DNA of 64,000 bases, from positions 141,670-205,669 of the forward strand of contig CAMQVH010000003.1 of the NCBI GenBank assembly GCA_947038155.1. Direction: 5' to 3'. The stretch is from an uncultured Bacteroides sp. Lineage in GTDB: Bacteria; Bacteroidota; Bacteroidia; Bacteroidales; Bacteroidaceae. Made by a program: the position numbers and the translations under genes. Under the pieces are notes generated by a model that saw only the letters and a program-made list of their open reading frames with translations, did no database searches and had not been told where the DNA came from. Positions within the stretch are counted from its first letter, which is position 1; the number at the start of each line of letters is the position of its first letter. This document shows positions 1-8,728 of this stretch, piece after piece.

Positions 1-341
1 CCTATGCAGAACAAGCTGTTCCGGCGTACAATGTCCCCGAGATCTATGAAAGCGGGTCTTTCGACATAGCCAAAGCCTATGCTGCCCTAGGAGAAAAGAC
101 GAAAGCAATGCCTCTGCTAAAGTACCTGACAGCCGAATCGGAAGATTACATCAACTGGGCATTCTCATTAGGAGACAACAGGATCAGTATGGTCCAGAGA
201 GATTGCCTGTATAAGTTCTGGCAATGGAATCAGTATAATGAACTTGTAAAAGAGATTGATAAAGAGGAATACAGGCTAAGTAATCAGCGCTTTGAGGAGA
301 AATATGCTTTATTCTCTCAAATCGTGGGACTTAGAAACTAA
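1..341 (+). CDS. C-terminal fragment of a larger protein (possibly DUF2723 family)
   Basis: The reading frame is open from the window edge (first complete codon at base 3) to a stop at 339-341, so only about the last 112 residues are present. The fragment has helical TPR-like character (SFDIAKAYAALGEKTKAMPLL) and an EDYINWAFSL motif, with no membrane span. This resembles my recollection of the C-terminal tails of large Bacteroidota DUF2723 membrane proteins, but that link is a weak recollection and the catalytic or membrane part lies outside the window. A small DUF3098-like membrane protein follows 43 bases downstream on the same strand. The function cannot be established from this fragment. 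Confidence 0.5.
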   Translation, partial: YAEQAVPAYNVPEIYESGSFDIAKAYAALGEKTKAMPLLKYLTAESEDYINWAFSLGDNRISMVQRDCLYKFWQWNQYNELVKEIDKEEYRLSNQRFEEKYALFSQIVGLRN

Positions 342-384
342 AATCCGGAAATATAAACTTGAAAACAATAAAACTATCAGAAGT

Positions 385-606
385 ATGAGAAATGCATTGA
401 GTAAAATAAATTATATTATTCTATCGATTGGTTCGATATTGATTATCACAGGATATATATTAATGAGCGGCGAGGGGAGTACCCCTGCCGCCTATAACCC
501 TGATATCTTCAGCAGACTTCGTATATGTATTGCACCCATTATTTGTTTACTCGGTTATTTGCTGAATGTAGTTGGCATTATTTATATTACAAAAAAGAAT
601 AATTAG
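385..606 (+). CDS. Small two-helix membrane protein, DUF3098-like
   Basis: About 73 residues with two hydrophobic helices (roughly 8-25 and 47-67). The middle part, NPDIFSRLRICIAPIICLLG, matches the typical DUF3098 pattern of an N-P-D-I-F-S turn, basic residues and a second membrane helix. I chose the ATG at 385 because the longer frame from 292 overlaps the upstream gene and adds a basic tail that does not look like the family. DUF3098 proteins are short Bacteroidota membrane proteins often found beside ftsX; here the neighbour is a different gene. No enzymatic residues are visible and the role is unknown. Confidence 0.65.
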   Translation: MRNALSKINYIILSIGSILIITGYILMSGEGSTPAAYNPDIFSRLRICIAPIICLLGYLLNVVGIIYITKKNN

Positions 607-700
607 CAGGGATACATCTTAAATATTTTCAAAAGAATGCGTTTTTAAGCCAAATAATTACTTCTTTTGTCCTCACTAATAAAAATGAAAGTCGGACAAC

Positions 701-1252
701 ATGAGTAATAACATTGACATAAAAACGCTTGAAGCCTTCCAGGATGGAAATCACAAGGCTTTTGAAACTGTTTTTATAGCCTATTACAATAAAACTAAGG
801 CTTTCATCGACGGATATATAAAATCGGAATCGGATGCCGAAGAATTGACAGAAGACCTTTTTGTCAATCTTTGGATCAATCATGATTCGATTGATGCATC
901 CAAGTCTTTTAGTTCTTATCTGCATACGATTGCCCGAAACTCAGCCATAAACTTTTTAAAGCATAAGTATGTACACGATACTTATCTGAACAATAATCAG
1001 GAGACAGAATATAGTTCTACCTCCGAAGAAGATCTTATTGCTAAAGAGTTAGGCTTATTGATAGATGACATTGTCGGAAAAATGCCGGAACAGCGGAAAA
1101 TGATCTATACATTAAGCCGTCAGGAAGGATTGAGCAATGCCGAGATAGCGATACAGCTCAATACCACTAAAAGAAACGTCGAAAGTCAGTTAAGCCTCGC
1201 ATTAAAGGAGATACGGAAAGCTATCTCGTGCTTTTTATTGTCTTTTTTATAA
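701..1252 (+). CDS. ECF-type RNA polymerase sigma-70 factor
   Basis: A 183-residue sigma factor with only regions 2 and 4, as in extracytoplasmic-function sigmas. Region 2 is at about 10-75 (FQDGNHKAFETVFIAYYN, then SDAEELTEDLFVNLW). Region 4 is at about 120-175 with a helix-turn-helix (GLSNAEIAIQLNTTKRNVES). It would redirect RNA polymerase to the promoter of the downstream transport genes when released from its anti-sigma factor. The next gene, 63 bases downstream, is a FecR-type anti-sigma, followed by a TonB-dependent receptor with an STN signalling domain, which is the standard trans-envelope signalling cassette of Bacteroides. The inducing ligand is not evident. Confidence 0.93.
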   Translation: MSNNIDIKTLEAFQDGNHKAFETVFIAYYNKTKAFIDGYIKSESDAEELTEDLFVNLWINHDSIDASKSFSSYLHTIARNSAINFLKHKYVHDTYLNNNQETEYSSTSEEDLIAKELGLLIDDIVGKMPEQRKMIYTLSRQEGLSNAEIAIQLNTTKRNVESQLSLALKEIRKAISCFLLSFL

Positions 1253-1315
1253 AAACATCCACTTTTTCATTGAGCTTTTTGCCATCAAACTGTATATATA
1301 GTAAATACAGCAAAA

Positions 1316-2290
1316 ATGGAAAAGAGTAATATTATCACCAGAATCATCAAAAAGTTCCTTTCCGGACGTTTTTCTGCTGAAACGGAGGAAAAGGTACAGC
1401 GATGGATTATGAAGGAAGAAAACGCGGAAGAGAAAGAAAAAGCCTCATTGGAGTATTGGAACGAATTGGATGCAGAAGCCGATTCGAAAACATACAGTGC
1501 TTTAGAGCGGGTCAATTTAAGAACCGGATACAACAAAGAACATCTTGAAAATATTGTTTTATATCATAAGTTTGTCCGCATTGTAGCCGTCGTTATTCCC
1601 ATATGCTTATTGGCAGGAGGAGTGCTCTATTATATCCCTTCTGGAAACGAGCAGATAGAAATATCCACAGCTTATGGCGAACAAAAACGCCTGGTTCTGC
1701 CGGATAGTTCCGAAGTATGGCTGAATGCAGGAAGTACAATTACTTATCCGGAAACTTTTACCAAAGAGAATCGTGTCGTTACCCTTGATGGAGAAGCATA
1801 TTTCTCAGTCAGAAAAGATGATGCAAAACCTTTCATAGTAGAAACATCGCAACTATCCGTCAAGGTACTTGGAACGAAGTTCAATGTAAAGGCATATGCT
1901 AATGATGCGAATATTACCACAACGTTGACTAGTGGGAAAGTGGAAGTGAGTACGCAATCCCGTCCTCCTCAAACACTCAATCCTAACGAACAACTCACCT
2001 ATAATAAATCGACATCAGATATTGAGATATCGACAGTAGACACTGTTGACACTAACAGTTGGGTAAAAGGAAGATTAATCTTCACCAATGCTACTGCCGA
2101 AGAAATATTCAGAACGTTGGAACGACGTTATGATACTGTTATCGATCATTCTACCGATTTTTCTGCCTCCAGGCGATACACCGTCAAATTCCTGGAAGAT
2201 GAGAATCTGGACGAAATGCTGAATATATTAGAAGATATAATCGGCTTTAGCTATCGGCAGAGCGGGAACAAAATAATAATAACCAAATAA
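1316..2290 (+). CDS. FecR-family anti-sigma factor
   Basis: A 324-residue inner-membrane anti-sigma factor. The N-terminal cytoplasmic part (1-85) should bind the ECF sigma encoded upstream. One membrane span lies at about 88-107 (IVAVVIPICLLAGGVLYYI). The periplasmic FecR domain (about 115-225) carries the family signatures GEQKRLVLPDSSEVWLNAGS and FNVKAY. A C-terminal DUF4974 region (about 245-324) starts at WVKGRLIFTNATAEEIF. In this family, contact with the STN domain of the partner receptor leads to release of the sigma factor. The partner receptor is the next gene, separated by 126 bases that include a hairpin. Confidence 0.93.
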   Translation: MEKSNIITRIIKKFLSGRFSAETEEKVQRWIMKEENAEEKEKASLEYWNELDAEADSKTYSALERVNLRTGYNKEHLENIVLYHKFVRIVAVVIPICLLAGGVLYYIPSGNEQIEISTAYGEQKRLVLPDSSEVWLNAGSTITYPETFTKENRVVTLDGEAYFSVRKDDAKPFIVETSQLSVKVLGTKFNVKAYANDANITTTLTSGKVEVSTQSRPPQTLNPNEQLTYNKSTSDIEISTVDTVDTNSWVKGRLIFTNATAEEIFRTLERRYDTVIDHSTDFSASRRYTVKFLEDENLDEMLNILEDIIGFSYRQSGNKIIITK

Positions 2291-2315
2291 CAAGAAAACA
2301 GCCTATGAACAAAAA

Positions 2316-2351
2316 GAACCGGGAAGCAGCTTGAGACCCTCTTCCCAGTTC
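2316..2351 (+). terminator. Intercistronic hairpin between fecR and TonB receptor
   Basis: Bases 2316-2326 (GAACCGGGAAG) pair with 2341-2351 (CTTCCCAGTTC) with one C-A mismatch and a 14-base loop. There is no T tract, so it is more likely an attenuator, processing site or mRNA stabiliser than a full intrinsic terminator. Confidence 0.4.
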
Positions 2352-2416
2352 TGAAATGTCTATCCTCATTTAAACCGCGAAGTAAAAACGAAGTATCAAC
2401 GTACAAATATAAAATA

Positions 2417-5038
2417 ATGAATCGAATTAATGCGAATAAAAAGCCAGATAAGATGATCATTCTTGTGTTTTTTTCCATTCTGTCATTGACGGCACTTTCC
2501 CAAAATGCAGAAAAGAAAATTACAATTCAAAACAAAAATATCTCTTTAAAAGAAGCCTTCGAGCAAATAGAACTACAAACAGACTATAGCATAGCTTACG
2601 AACAGTCAAACCTGAACCTGAAAAAGAGGCAATCATTGTCGCTAAAGTCCGCAAGTATAGAGAAGGCATTAACACAAATATTGAAAGGTACCGGATACAC
2701 ATACAAAATAAAGGGATATCATATTATTATCTCTTTGCCGGCACCAAAAACAGAAACAATCGACGAAAAGACACAAAAACTGACGCAAACTATAAGAGGA
2801 ATCGTAGTCGATTCCAAAACCAATGTTCCGATAGAGTATGCCTCCGTCTATATATCGGGGGAACCTTCCTTGAACAGCTCCACAGATAGTCTTGGAAACT
2901 TCAGAATCGGCAATGTTCCTATTGGGCGCTACAATATCCAGGCGTCTTTTACGGGATATCACACAAGCATAATCAGTGAAGTATCCGTAACTTCATCCAA
3001 AGAAGTATATGTAGAAATCCCGATGGACGAGAATATCCAATACCTGGCAGAAGTCCTCGTGAAACCGGAAATAAAGAAAGACCGGACGATCAATCCTATG
3101 GCTATCACAGGTGGCCGTATGATCAGCATGGAAGAAGCAGGCAGATTTGCCAACGGCTTCGATGATCCTGCACGATTAAGTGCCGCTTTCGCAGGAGTGG
3201 CGGGAGACATCGGTACCAATGCCGTAGCCATTCGCGGAAACTCCCCGCAATTCACACAATGGAGGCTGGAAGGAATCGAAATACCTAATCCGACCCATTT
3301 TGCCGATTTGTCAGGATTAGGCGGAGGTTTCCTGTCAGCTCTGAGTACACAGGTGATCGGAAATTCGGATTTTTATAACGGAGCTTTTCCCGCAGAATAT
3401 AACAATGTATTATCGGGTGTTTTCGATATGCACCTGCGCAATGGAAATAATCAAAAGTACGAACACGCTTTTCAAGTCGGACTAATGGGTATCGATCTGT
3501 CATCAGAGGGACCAATCAGTAAAAAACGAGGAAGTTCTTATCTCGTTAATTATCGTTTTTCTACTACATCACTGGCTTCCGGCAATGATCTGAACCTCAA
3601 ATATCAGGATTTATCATTCAAGCTAAACTTTCCGACCTCCAAAGCCGGCACCTTTTCTATTTGGGGATTAGGTCTGATTGACAGGAACAAAGCTCCAATA
3701 GAGGAGCGTTCCAAATGGGAAACTCTGGGAGACCGGCAATCGGGAGAAAACAGGCTCGAAAAAATGGCAGGAGGGCTGGCACACAAGTATGTGATAAATG
3801 AAAACACGTATGTCCGTTCTTCCCTGTCTGCCACTTATTCCAAAGATCATACAGTGGTAGATCAACTAGCAGATGACAAACTAATCAGAGTAGGAGATAT
3901 CCGGAACAGCAGGTGGGACTTCGTTTTTAATTCTTATCTGAATACAAAGTTCAGTCCGAGACATACTAACAGAACGGGAGTTACGATTACAAACCTTCAC
4001 TATGATCTTGATTATCAAGTCAGTCGTTATTTCGGATTAAACAGACCTATGGAACAGATTTCAAAAGGCAATGGCGAAAGCACAGTCTTTTCGGCCTATA
4101 GCAGTTCGGTTATCAATCTGAATAATAACTGGGTCACCAGCTTAGGAGTAACAGCCCAATATTTTACTTTGAACAATAACTTATCCATCGAACCGCGAGT
4201 TGCCCTAAAATGGAAAATAAATCCGAAACATTCTTTGGCGTTAGCCTATGGGTTGCATAGTCGCAGGGAAAAGCTGGATTATTATTTTGTAGAAAAGGTC
4301 GTCAACGGCAAGAACCAGTCAAACCGATATCTGGATTTTTCCCGGGCGCATCATGTCGGGATGACATACGACTGGAATATCAATCAAAACCTGCATTTAA
4401 AGATAGAGCCTTATTTCCAATATTTATTTCGCATACCAGTTGAAAAGAACTCCTCCTTCTCGGTCATTAACCATGAAGATTTTTATTTGGACAGAATCTT
4501 GACCAACACTGGTCAAGGCAGAAATTATGGAATAGACATCACGCTGGAACAATATATGAAAAATGGCTTTTACTATATGATTACAGGTTCTTTATTCAAG
4601 TCGAAATATAGGGGAGGAGACAATGTTTGGCGTAATACAAGACTGGATAAGAACTATCTGCTGAACTTGCTTGCCGGAAAAGAGTGGATGGTCGGTAAAC
4701 TTAAACAAAACGTACTGAGTCTCAACGGACGTTTATTCTTCCAGGGAGGGGAACGTTACACACCCGTAAACGAAGAAAGAAGTCAGGCAGAGCATGACAT
4801 CGTTTTTGATGAAACGAAAGCATACAGTAAAAGATTCAGTCCTTCCATAAACGGTGACGTTTCTATCAGCTTCCGGATAAATAAGAAAAGAGTATCTCAT
4901 GAGTTCTCATTGAAGATTCTGAATGTAGGTATGCGCACCGGAATGCACTTTTACCAATACAATGAAAAGACCCTTAAAATTGAAGAGAAAGAAGGAACAG
5001 GGTTAATTCCCAATATAAGTTATAAGATTTATTTCTAG
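2417..5038 (+). CDS. TonB-dependent receptor with STN and carboxypeptidase-like domains
   Basis: An 873-residue outer-membrane receptor. A signal peptide covers about 1-29 (MIILVFFSILSLTALSQ; a second ATG at 2453 would also give a good signal peptide). An STN signalling domain follows at about 33-106 and a carboxypeptidase-D-regulatory-like beta sandwich at about 125-205 (GIVVDSKTNVPIEYASVYI). The plug (about 225-345) contains AIRGNSPQFTQWRLEGIEIP, and the beta barrel runs to the C-terminus, which ends in aromatic residues (SYKIYF). The STN domain and the upstream sigma/FecR pair indicate that it both imports a ligand and signals its presence. There is no SusD gene, so this is not a classical glycan locus; an iron complex or another small ligand is possible. 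The gene ends at a 12-bp hairpin. Confidence 0.9.
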   Translation: MNRINANKKPDKMIILVFFSILSLTALSQNAEKKITIQNKNISLKEAFEQIELQTDYSIAYEQSNLNLKKRQSLSLKSASIEKALTQILKGTGYTYKIKGYHIIISLPAPKTETIDEKTQKLTQTIRGIVVDSKTNVPIEYASVYISGEPSLNSSTDSLGNFRIGNVPIGRYNIQASFTGYHTSIISEVSVTSSKEVYVEIPMDENIQYLAEVLVKPEIKKDRTINPMAITGGRMISMEEAGRFANGFDDPARLSAAFAGVAGDIGTNAVAIRGNSPQFTQWRLEGIEIPNPTHFADLSGLGGGFLSALSTQVIGNSDFYNGAFPAEYNNVLSGVFDMHLRNGNNQKYEHAFQVGLMGIDLSSEGPISKKRGSSYLVNYRFSTTSLASGNDLNLKYQDLSFKLNFPTSKAGTFSIWGLGLIDRNKAPIEERSKWETLGDRQSGENRLEKMAGGLAHKYVINENTYVRSSLSATYSKDHTVVDQLADDKLIRVGDIRNSRWDFVFNSYLNTKFSPRHTNRTGVTITNLHYDLDYQVSRYFGLNRPMEQISKGNGESTVFSAYSSSVINLNNNWVTSLGVTAQYFTLNNNLSIEPRVALKWKINPKHSLALAYGLHSRREKLDYYFVEKVVNGKNQSNRYLDFSRAHHVGMTYDWNINQNLHLKIEPYFQYLFRIPVEKNSSFSVINHEDFYLDRILTNTGQGRNYGIDITLEQYMKNGFYYMITGSLFKSKYRGGDNVWRNTRLDKNYLLNLLAGKEWMVGKLKQNVLSLNGRLFFQGGERYTPVNEERSQAEHDIVFDETKAYSKRFSPSINGDVSISFRINKKRVSHEFSLKILNVGMRTGMHFYQYNEKTLKIEEKEGTGLIPNISYKIYF

Positions 5039-5079
5039 ACAAACTAAAATCCTAAATGTCTAAAAGTAATCATTATGCT

Positions 5080-5126
5080 CTGTCATTCAGACCTCCCGTT
5101 ACCAAGAGAAATGTTCTGAATGACAG
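5080..5126 (+). terminator. Hairpin after TonB receptor gene
   Basis: CTGTCATTCAGA at 5080-5091 is perfectly complementary to TCTGAATGACAG at 5115-5126, with a 23-base loop. No T tract follows, so termination efficiency is uncertain, but the position just after the stop at 5038 fits an end-of-operon structure. Confidence 0.5.
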
Positions 5127-5251
5127 AAACTCTTATGTACAATGACTTTCGGTAATTATGATATAACAATCCAGAATTAAAAAAAATCCTAATCAGTAAT
5201 ATTGGTATAACTTTCTGTAATTTATATACTGCAAAAATCAATCACTCTGCT

Positions 5252-5259
5252 TAAATTTG
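5252..5259 (+). promoter_or_regulatory. Candidate Bacteroides -7 box (TAAATTTG)
   Basis: It matches the TAnnTTTG -7 consensus and lies 87 bases before the first gene of the five-gene redox/uptake operon. No good TTTG -33 element is visible at the usual spacing, so expression may depend on an activator. Confidence 0.4.
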
Positions 5260-5346
5260 CATCGGTTAAAAAGCATAAGATTCGATTCTAATGAAATTGA
5301 AAATAATTAAGATATAACTACTATAAATTGAAAATCTAATAAATTT

Positions 5347-6855
5347 ATGTTGCGTACTATCAGACTTACAGCCGCAATCGTGTGTTTCACACTTATTACC
5401 CTGCTGTTCCTTGATTTCACAGGGACATTGCACACATGGTTCGGATGGCTGGCGAAAATTCAGTTCCTGCCGGCAGTATTAGCCTTGAACATAGGTGTAG
5501 TGCTATTCCTTATTGTGCTCACATTACTATTCGGGCGTATTTATTGTTCGGTCATTTGCCCGTTAGGAGTATTTCAGGATGCTGTTTCATGGTTCTCCGG
5601 CAAACAGAAAAAGAACCGCTTCCGTTATTCTCCGGCTTTAAAATGGCTGAGATATGGTGTATTGGCTGTATTCATCCTTGCCTTGGTTGCCGGACTGAAT
5701 GCTTTTGTCGTTCTACTGGCACCTTACAGTGCATACGGCCGGATGGTTTCCAGTCTGCTGGCTCCGGTATGGCAATGGGGAAATAATCTCTTGGCATATT
5801 TTGCCGAACGGGCAGAAAGCTATGCTTTCTATGAAGTGGATGTCTGGATGAAAAGTCTTTCAACGCTGATCATTGCTGTGATTACACTTATTGTACTTTT
5901 TGTTTTGGCATGGCGTAACGGACGTACTTATTGCAATACCATTTGTCCTGTCGGCACCGTATTGGGATTCATATCACGATACTCCATCTTCAAGCCTGTG
6001 ATCGATACTTCCAAATGTAATAGCTGCGGATTGTGCGCACGTAATTGTAAAGCATCCTGTATTAATGCCAAAGCCCATGAAATTGATTATAGCCGTTGTG
6101 TCGCTTGTATGGATTGCCTGGGAAAATGTAAGCAAGGAGCTATTAAATATACTAGACGTATTCAAAAGAAAGAAGGGGTTAATACGGAAACGGTTAAAAT
6201 AAAATCTGTAACCTCGGAACAGATTGACAATGCCCGTCGTAGTTTTCTTTCGGCATCGACTATTTTCGCTACTTCTACCATACTGAAAGCACAGGAGAAA
6301 AAGGTAGACGGAGGATTGGCAGCCATTGAAGACAAGAAGATTCCCAACCGGGAGAATCCGATTTATCCTCCCGGATCATTAAATGCACGCAACTTTGCCC
6401 AACATTGTACTGCCTGTCAGCTATGTGTCTCTGTTTGTCCTACTCAGGTATTACGTCCATCCGGTAATCTGGCAACTCTCATGCAGCCGGAAATGTCCTA
6501 TGAACGTGGTTATTGTCGTCCGGAGTGTGCCAAATGTGCGGAAGTATGCCCTACAGATGCCATTCATCTGACCAGCCTGGCAGAGAAATCCGCTATCCAA
6601 ATCGGGCATGCTGTATGGATCAAGGAGAACTGCGTACCGCTGACTGATGGAATGGAATGCGGCAACTGTGCCCGCCATTGTCCGGCAGCCGCTATTCAGA
6701 TGGTAGCTTCCGATCCCGAAATAGCGGACTCACCGAAGATTCCGGCAATCAATGTCGAACGGTGTATTGGTTGCGGTGCTTGCGAGAATCTTTGTCCATC
6801 CCGTCCTTTCAGTGCCATTTACGTGACCGGACATCAGATGCACAGAATTGTATGA
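5347..6855 (+). CDS. NapH/NapG-like polyferredoxin membrane protein
   Basis: A 502-residue protein that looks like a fusion of a NapH-type quinol-oxidising membrane ferredoxin with a NapG/NapF-type polyferredoxin. The N-terminal half has about four membrane helices and the paired CxxxCP motifs of the NapH/NosR/CcoG group (YCSVICPLG near 66-74 and YCNTICPVG near 194-202). Cluster motifs follow: CNSCGLCARNC (about 224), CVACMDCLGKC (about 249), CTACQLCVSVCP (about 355), CRPECAKCAEVCP (about 390), CGNCARHCP (about 438) and CIGCGACENLCP (about 473). Between the two halves, near 296, is a twin-arginine-like stretch, RRSFLSASTIF. It is the first gene of a five-gene operon and could feed electrons from quinol to the reductase encoded next. 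No nitrate reductase genes are nearby, so a Nap role is unlikely. Confidence 0.85.
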   Translation: MLRTIRLTAAIVCFTLITLLFLDFTGTLHTWFGWLAKIQFLPAVLALNIGVVLFLIVLTLLFGRIYCSVICPLGVFQDAVSWFSGKQKKNRFRYSPALKWLRYGVLAVFILALVAGLNAFVVLLAPYSAYGRMVSSLLAPVWQWGNNLLAYFAERAESYAFYEVDVWMKSLSTLIIAVITLIVLFVLAWRNGRTYCNTICPVGTVLGFISRYSIFKPVIDTSKCNSCGLCARNCKASCINAKAHEIDYSRCVACMDCLGKCKQGAIKYTRRIQKKEGVNTETVKIKSVTSEQIDNARRSFLSASTIFATSTILKAQEKKVDGGLAAIEDKKIPNRENPIYPPGSLNARNFAQHCTACQLCVSVCPTQVLRPSGNLATLMQPEMSYERGYCRPECAKCAEVCPTDAIHLTSLAEKSAIQIGHAVWIKENCVPLTDGMECGNCARHCPAAAIQMVASDPEIADSPKIPAINVERCIGCGACENLCPSRPFSAIYVTGHQMHRIV

Positions 6856-6874
6856 TTTAAATCAGAACAAGATT

Positions 6875-8278
6875 ATGGAAGAAAAAAATAAGAAAGACAT
6901 AAACAGAAGAGATTTTATCAAAATCGTAGGTATCAGTGCGGCTACATCGACAGCGATACTATACGGATGCTCGTCAAAAGGCACTTCTTCATCAAGCAGT
7001 GCATCGGCAGAAGGGGAAATTCCTACCGACAAAATGACTTACCGCACGTCTCCAACAACAGGCGACCGCGTGTCACTTTTAGGATACGGCTGTATGCGCT
7101 GGCCTCTCAAACCGGCTCCCGACGGTAAGGGTGAAGTGATCGATCAGGATGCAGTGAACGGATTAATCGATTACGCCATCGCTCATGGAGTAAACTATTT
7201 CGATACATCTCCGGCCTACGTACAAGGTTTTTCTGAGAAATCTACAGGAATTGCGCTAAGCCGTTATCCACGTGATAAATACTTCATTGCTACCAAACTA
7301 TCCAACTTCTCTCCGGATACATGGTCACGCGAAGCTTCCCTCAAAATGTATCATAAATCTTTTGCAGACCTTCAGGTGGACTATATCGATTATATGCTGC
7401 TTCATGGCATCGGTATGGGTGGAATGGACGCCCTTAAAGGACGATATCTGGATAATGGAATGCTTGACTTTTTGATAAAAGAACGTGAAGCAGGTCGCAT
7501 CCGCAATCTCGGATTCTCCTATCATGGCGACATCGAAGTATATGATTATCTGCTTTCCCGACACGATGAGATAAAGTGGGATTTCGTACAAATACAGCTT
7601 AACTATGTGGATTGGAAGCACGCGAAAGAGACAAATGCCCGGAATACCGATGCCGAATATCTGTATGGTGAGCTACATAAAAGGGGGATTCCATCCATTA
7701 TCATGGAACCGCTTTTGGGAGGTCGCTTGTCTAAACTGAACGACAATCTGGTGGCACGTCTCAAACAACGCCGTCCGGAAAGCAGCGTAGCTTCATGGGC
7801 TTTCCGCTTTGCCGGAACGTTCCCCGATATATTGACTGTATTAAGCGGTATGACGTATATGGAACATTTGCAGGATAACCTGCGCACTTATTCTCCATTG
7901 GAACCGCTGACTGATGAAGAGATGGATTTTCTGGAAGACACAGCACAGTTAATGCTGAAGTATCCTACCATCCCTTGCAATGACTGCAAATATTGTATGC
8001 CATGTCCGTATGGCCTGGATATTCCGGCTGTCTTATTACATTATAACCGTTGTGTCAATGAAGGCAATGTTCCTAAAAACGGACAGGATGAGAATTATGT
8101 CAAAGCCCGCCGGGCATTTCTTGTAGGATATGACCGCAGTGTACCTAAACTCCGTCAGGCTAGTCATTGCATCGGATGTAATCAATGCGTACCCCACTGT
8201 CCTCAAAACATAGATATACCCAAAGAACTGCACCGGATTGACCAATTTGTAGAACAACTGAAACAAGGAACCTTATAA
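6875..8278 (+). CDS. Aldo/keto reductase with C-terminal ferredoxin, Tat-type lipoprotein
   Basis: A 467-residue protein from the ATG at 6875 (an upstream in-frame TTG at 6848 overlaps the previous gene). The N-terminus has a twin-arginine motif (R11-R12, NRRDFIK), a hydrophobic stretch and a lipobox-like LYGC with Cys32, so export as a folded lipoprotein is plausible. The aldo/keto reductase barrel keeps the usual tetrad: Asp110 and Tyr115 (FDTSPAY), Lys141 (ATKLS) and His177 (LLHGI). The C-terminus carries two cysteine clusters, CNDCKYCMPCPYG (about 369) and CIGCNQCVPHCPQ (about 432), typical of the ferredoxin-containing aldo/keto reductase subgroup. It starts 19 bases after the polyferredoxin gene and overlaps the next gene (TAATG). 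The substrate is unknown. Confidence 0.9.
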   Translation: MEEKNKKDINRRDFIKIVGISAATSTAILYGCSSKGTSSSSSASAEGEIPTDKMTYRTSPTTGDRVSLLGYGCMRWPLKPAPDGKGEVIDQDAVNGLIDYAIAHGVNYFDTSPAYVQGFSEKSTGIALSRYPRDKYFIATKLSNFSPDTWSREASLKMYHKSFADLQVDYIDYMLLHGIGMGGMDALKGRYLDNGMLDFLIKEREAGRIRNLGFSYHGDIEVYDYLLSRHDEIKWDFVQIQLNYVDWKHAKETNARNTDAEYLYGELHKRGIPSIIMEPLLGGRLSKLNDNLVARLKQRRPESSVASWAFRFAGTFPDILTVLSGMTYMEHLQDNLRTYSPLEPLTDEEMDFLEDTAQLMLKYPTIPCNDCKYCMPCPYGLDIPAVLLHYNRCVNEGNVPKNGQDENYVKARRAFLVGYDRSVPKLRQASHCIGCNQCVPHCPQNIDIPKELHRIDQFVEQLKQGTL

Positions 8279-8712
8279 TGGAAGAATTAATCAACTTATT
8301 ACACTCGGGAGGATATTCCTGTGTGATTGCCAATGGAGACAACATACGTACCTTTACCCAACGTGGCGTAGCGGATTTATATGATTTGCTGACACAGGAA
8401 CCGGATTTCCTGAAAGGAGCTTCGATAGCCGACAAAGTAGTAGGGAAGGGGGCTGCCGCCCTCATGATTTTGGGAGGTATCCGGGAACTTCATACAGACA
8501 TCATCAGTTCGAAAGCGTTGGATTTATTACGAAGCTCGGATATAAAAGTCCATTTCGTACAAGAAGTACCTTTTATATGGAATCGTGATCACACAGGCTG
8601 GTGTCCGGTAGAAACGATGTGTAGCGAAGAAGAATCGGCAGAAGCCATATTGCCGCTGATTCGTGATTTCCTCGAAAAAATAAGAAGTGGTAAAAAGTTG
8701 CAGGAGAAATAA
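8278..8712 (+). CDS. DUF1893 family protein (deaminase-like fold)
   Basis: A 144-residue soluble protein with no signal peptide. It shows the DUF1893 pattern: an N-terminal LHSGGYSCVIANGD segment, a GKGAAALMILGGI helix-start motif and a WCPVETMC segment near the C-terminus. As I recall, structures of this family have a cytidine-deaminase-like fold; I do not see the full H/C-x-E...PCxxC zinc set, so catalysis is unproven. Its ATG overlaps the stop of the aldo/keto reductase gene (TAATG), implying translational coupling. Cytoplasmic location contrasts with its envelope neighbours, so a role in substrate processing after uptake or in regulation are both possible. Confidence 0.8.
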   Translation: MEELINLLHSGGYSCVIANGDNIRTFTQRGVADLYDLLTQEPDFLKGASIADKVVGKGAAALMILGGIRELHTDIISSKALDLLRSSDIKVHFVQEVPFIWNRDHTGWCPVETMCSEEESAEAILPLIRDFLEKIRSGKKLQEK

Positions 8713-8728
8713 AAGCGCGAAACAGAAT

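Larger units (their letters stand above)
5039..5346. other. Intergenic stretch between two transport operons
   Basis: 308 bases without a supportable gene. It holds a 12-bp inverted repeat at 5080-5126 close to the receptor stop and a candidate -7 box at 5252-5259 for the next operon. The remainder is AT-rich with nothing else recognisable. Confidence 0.6.

Noticed and set aside
292..384. N-terminal extension of the DUF3098-like protein
   Set aside because: It overlaps the upstream gene, and the residues before the ATG at 385 are unlike the family.
2417..5038. SusC of a polysaccharide utilisation locus
   Set aside because: No SusD, glycosidase or surface glycan-binding gene follows, and the receptor is short for SusC.
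5347..6855. Periplasmic nitrate reductase (nap) locus
   Set aside because: Only a NapG/NapH-like protein is present; no NapA, NapB or NapD is encoded nearby.
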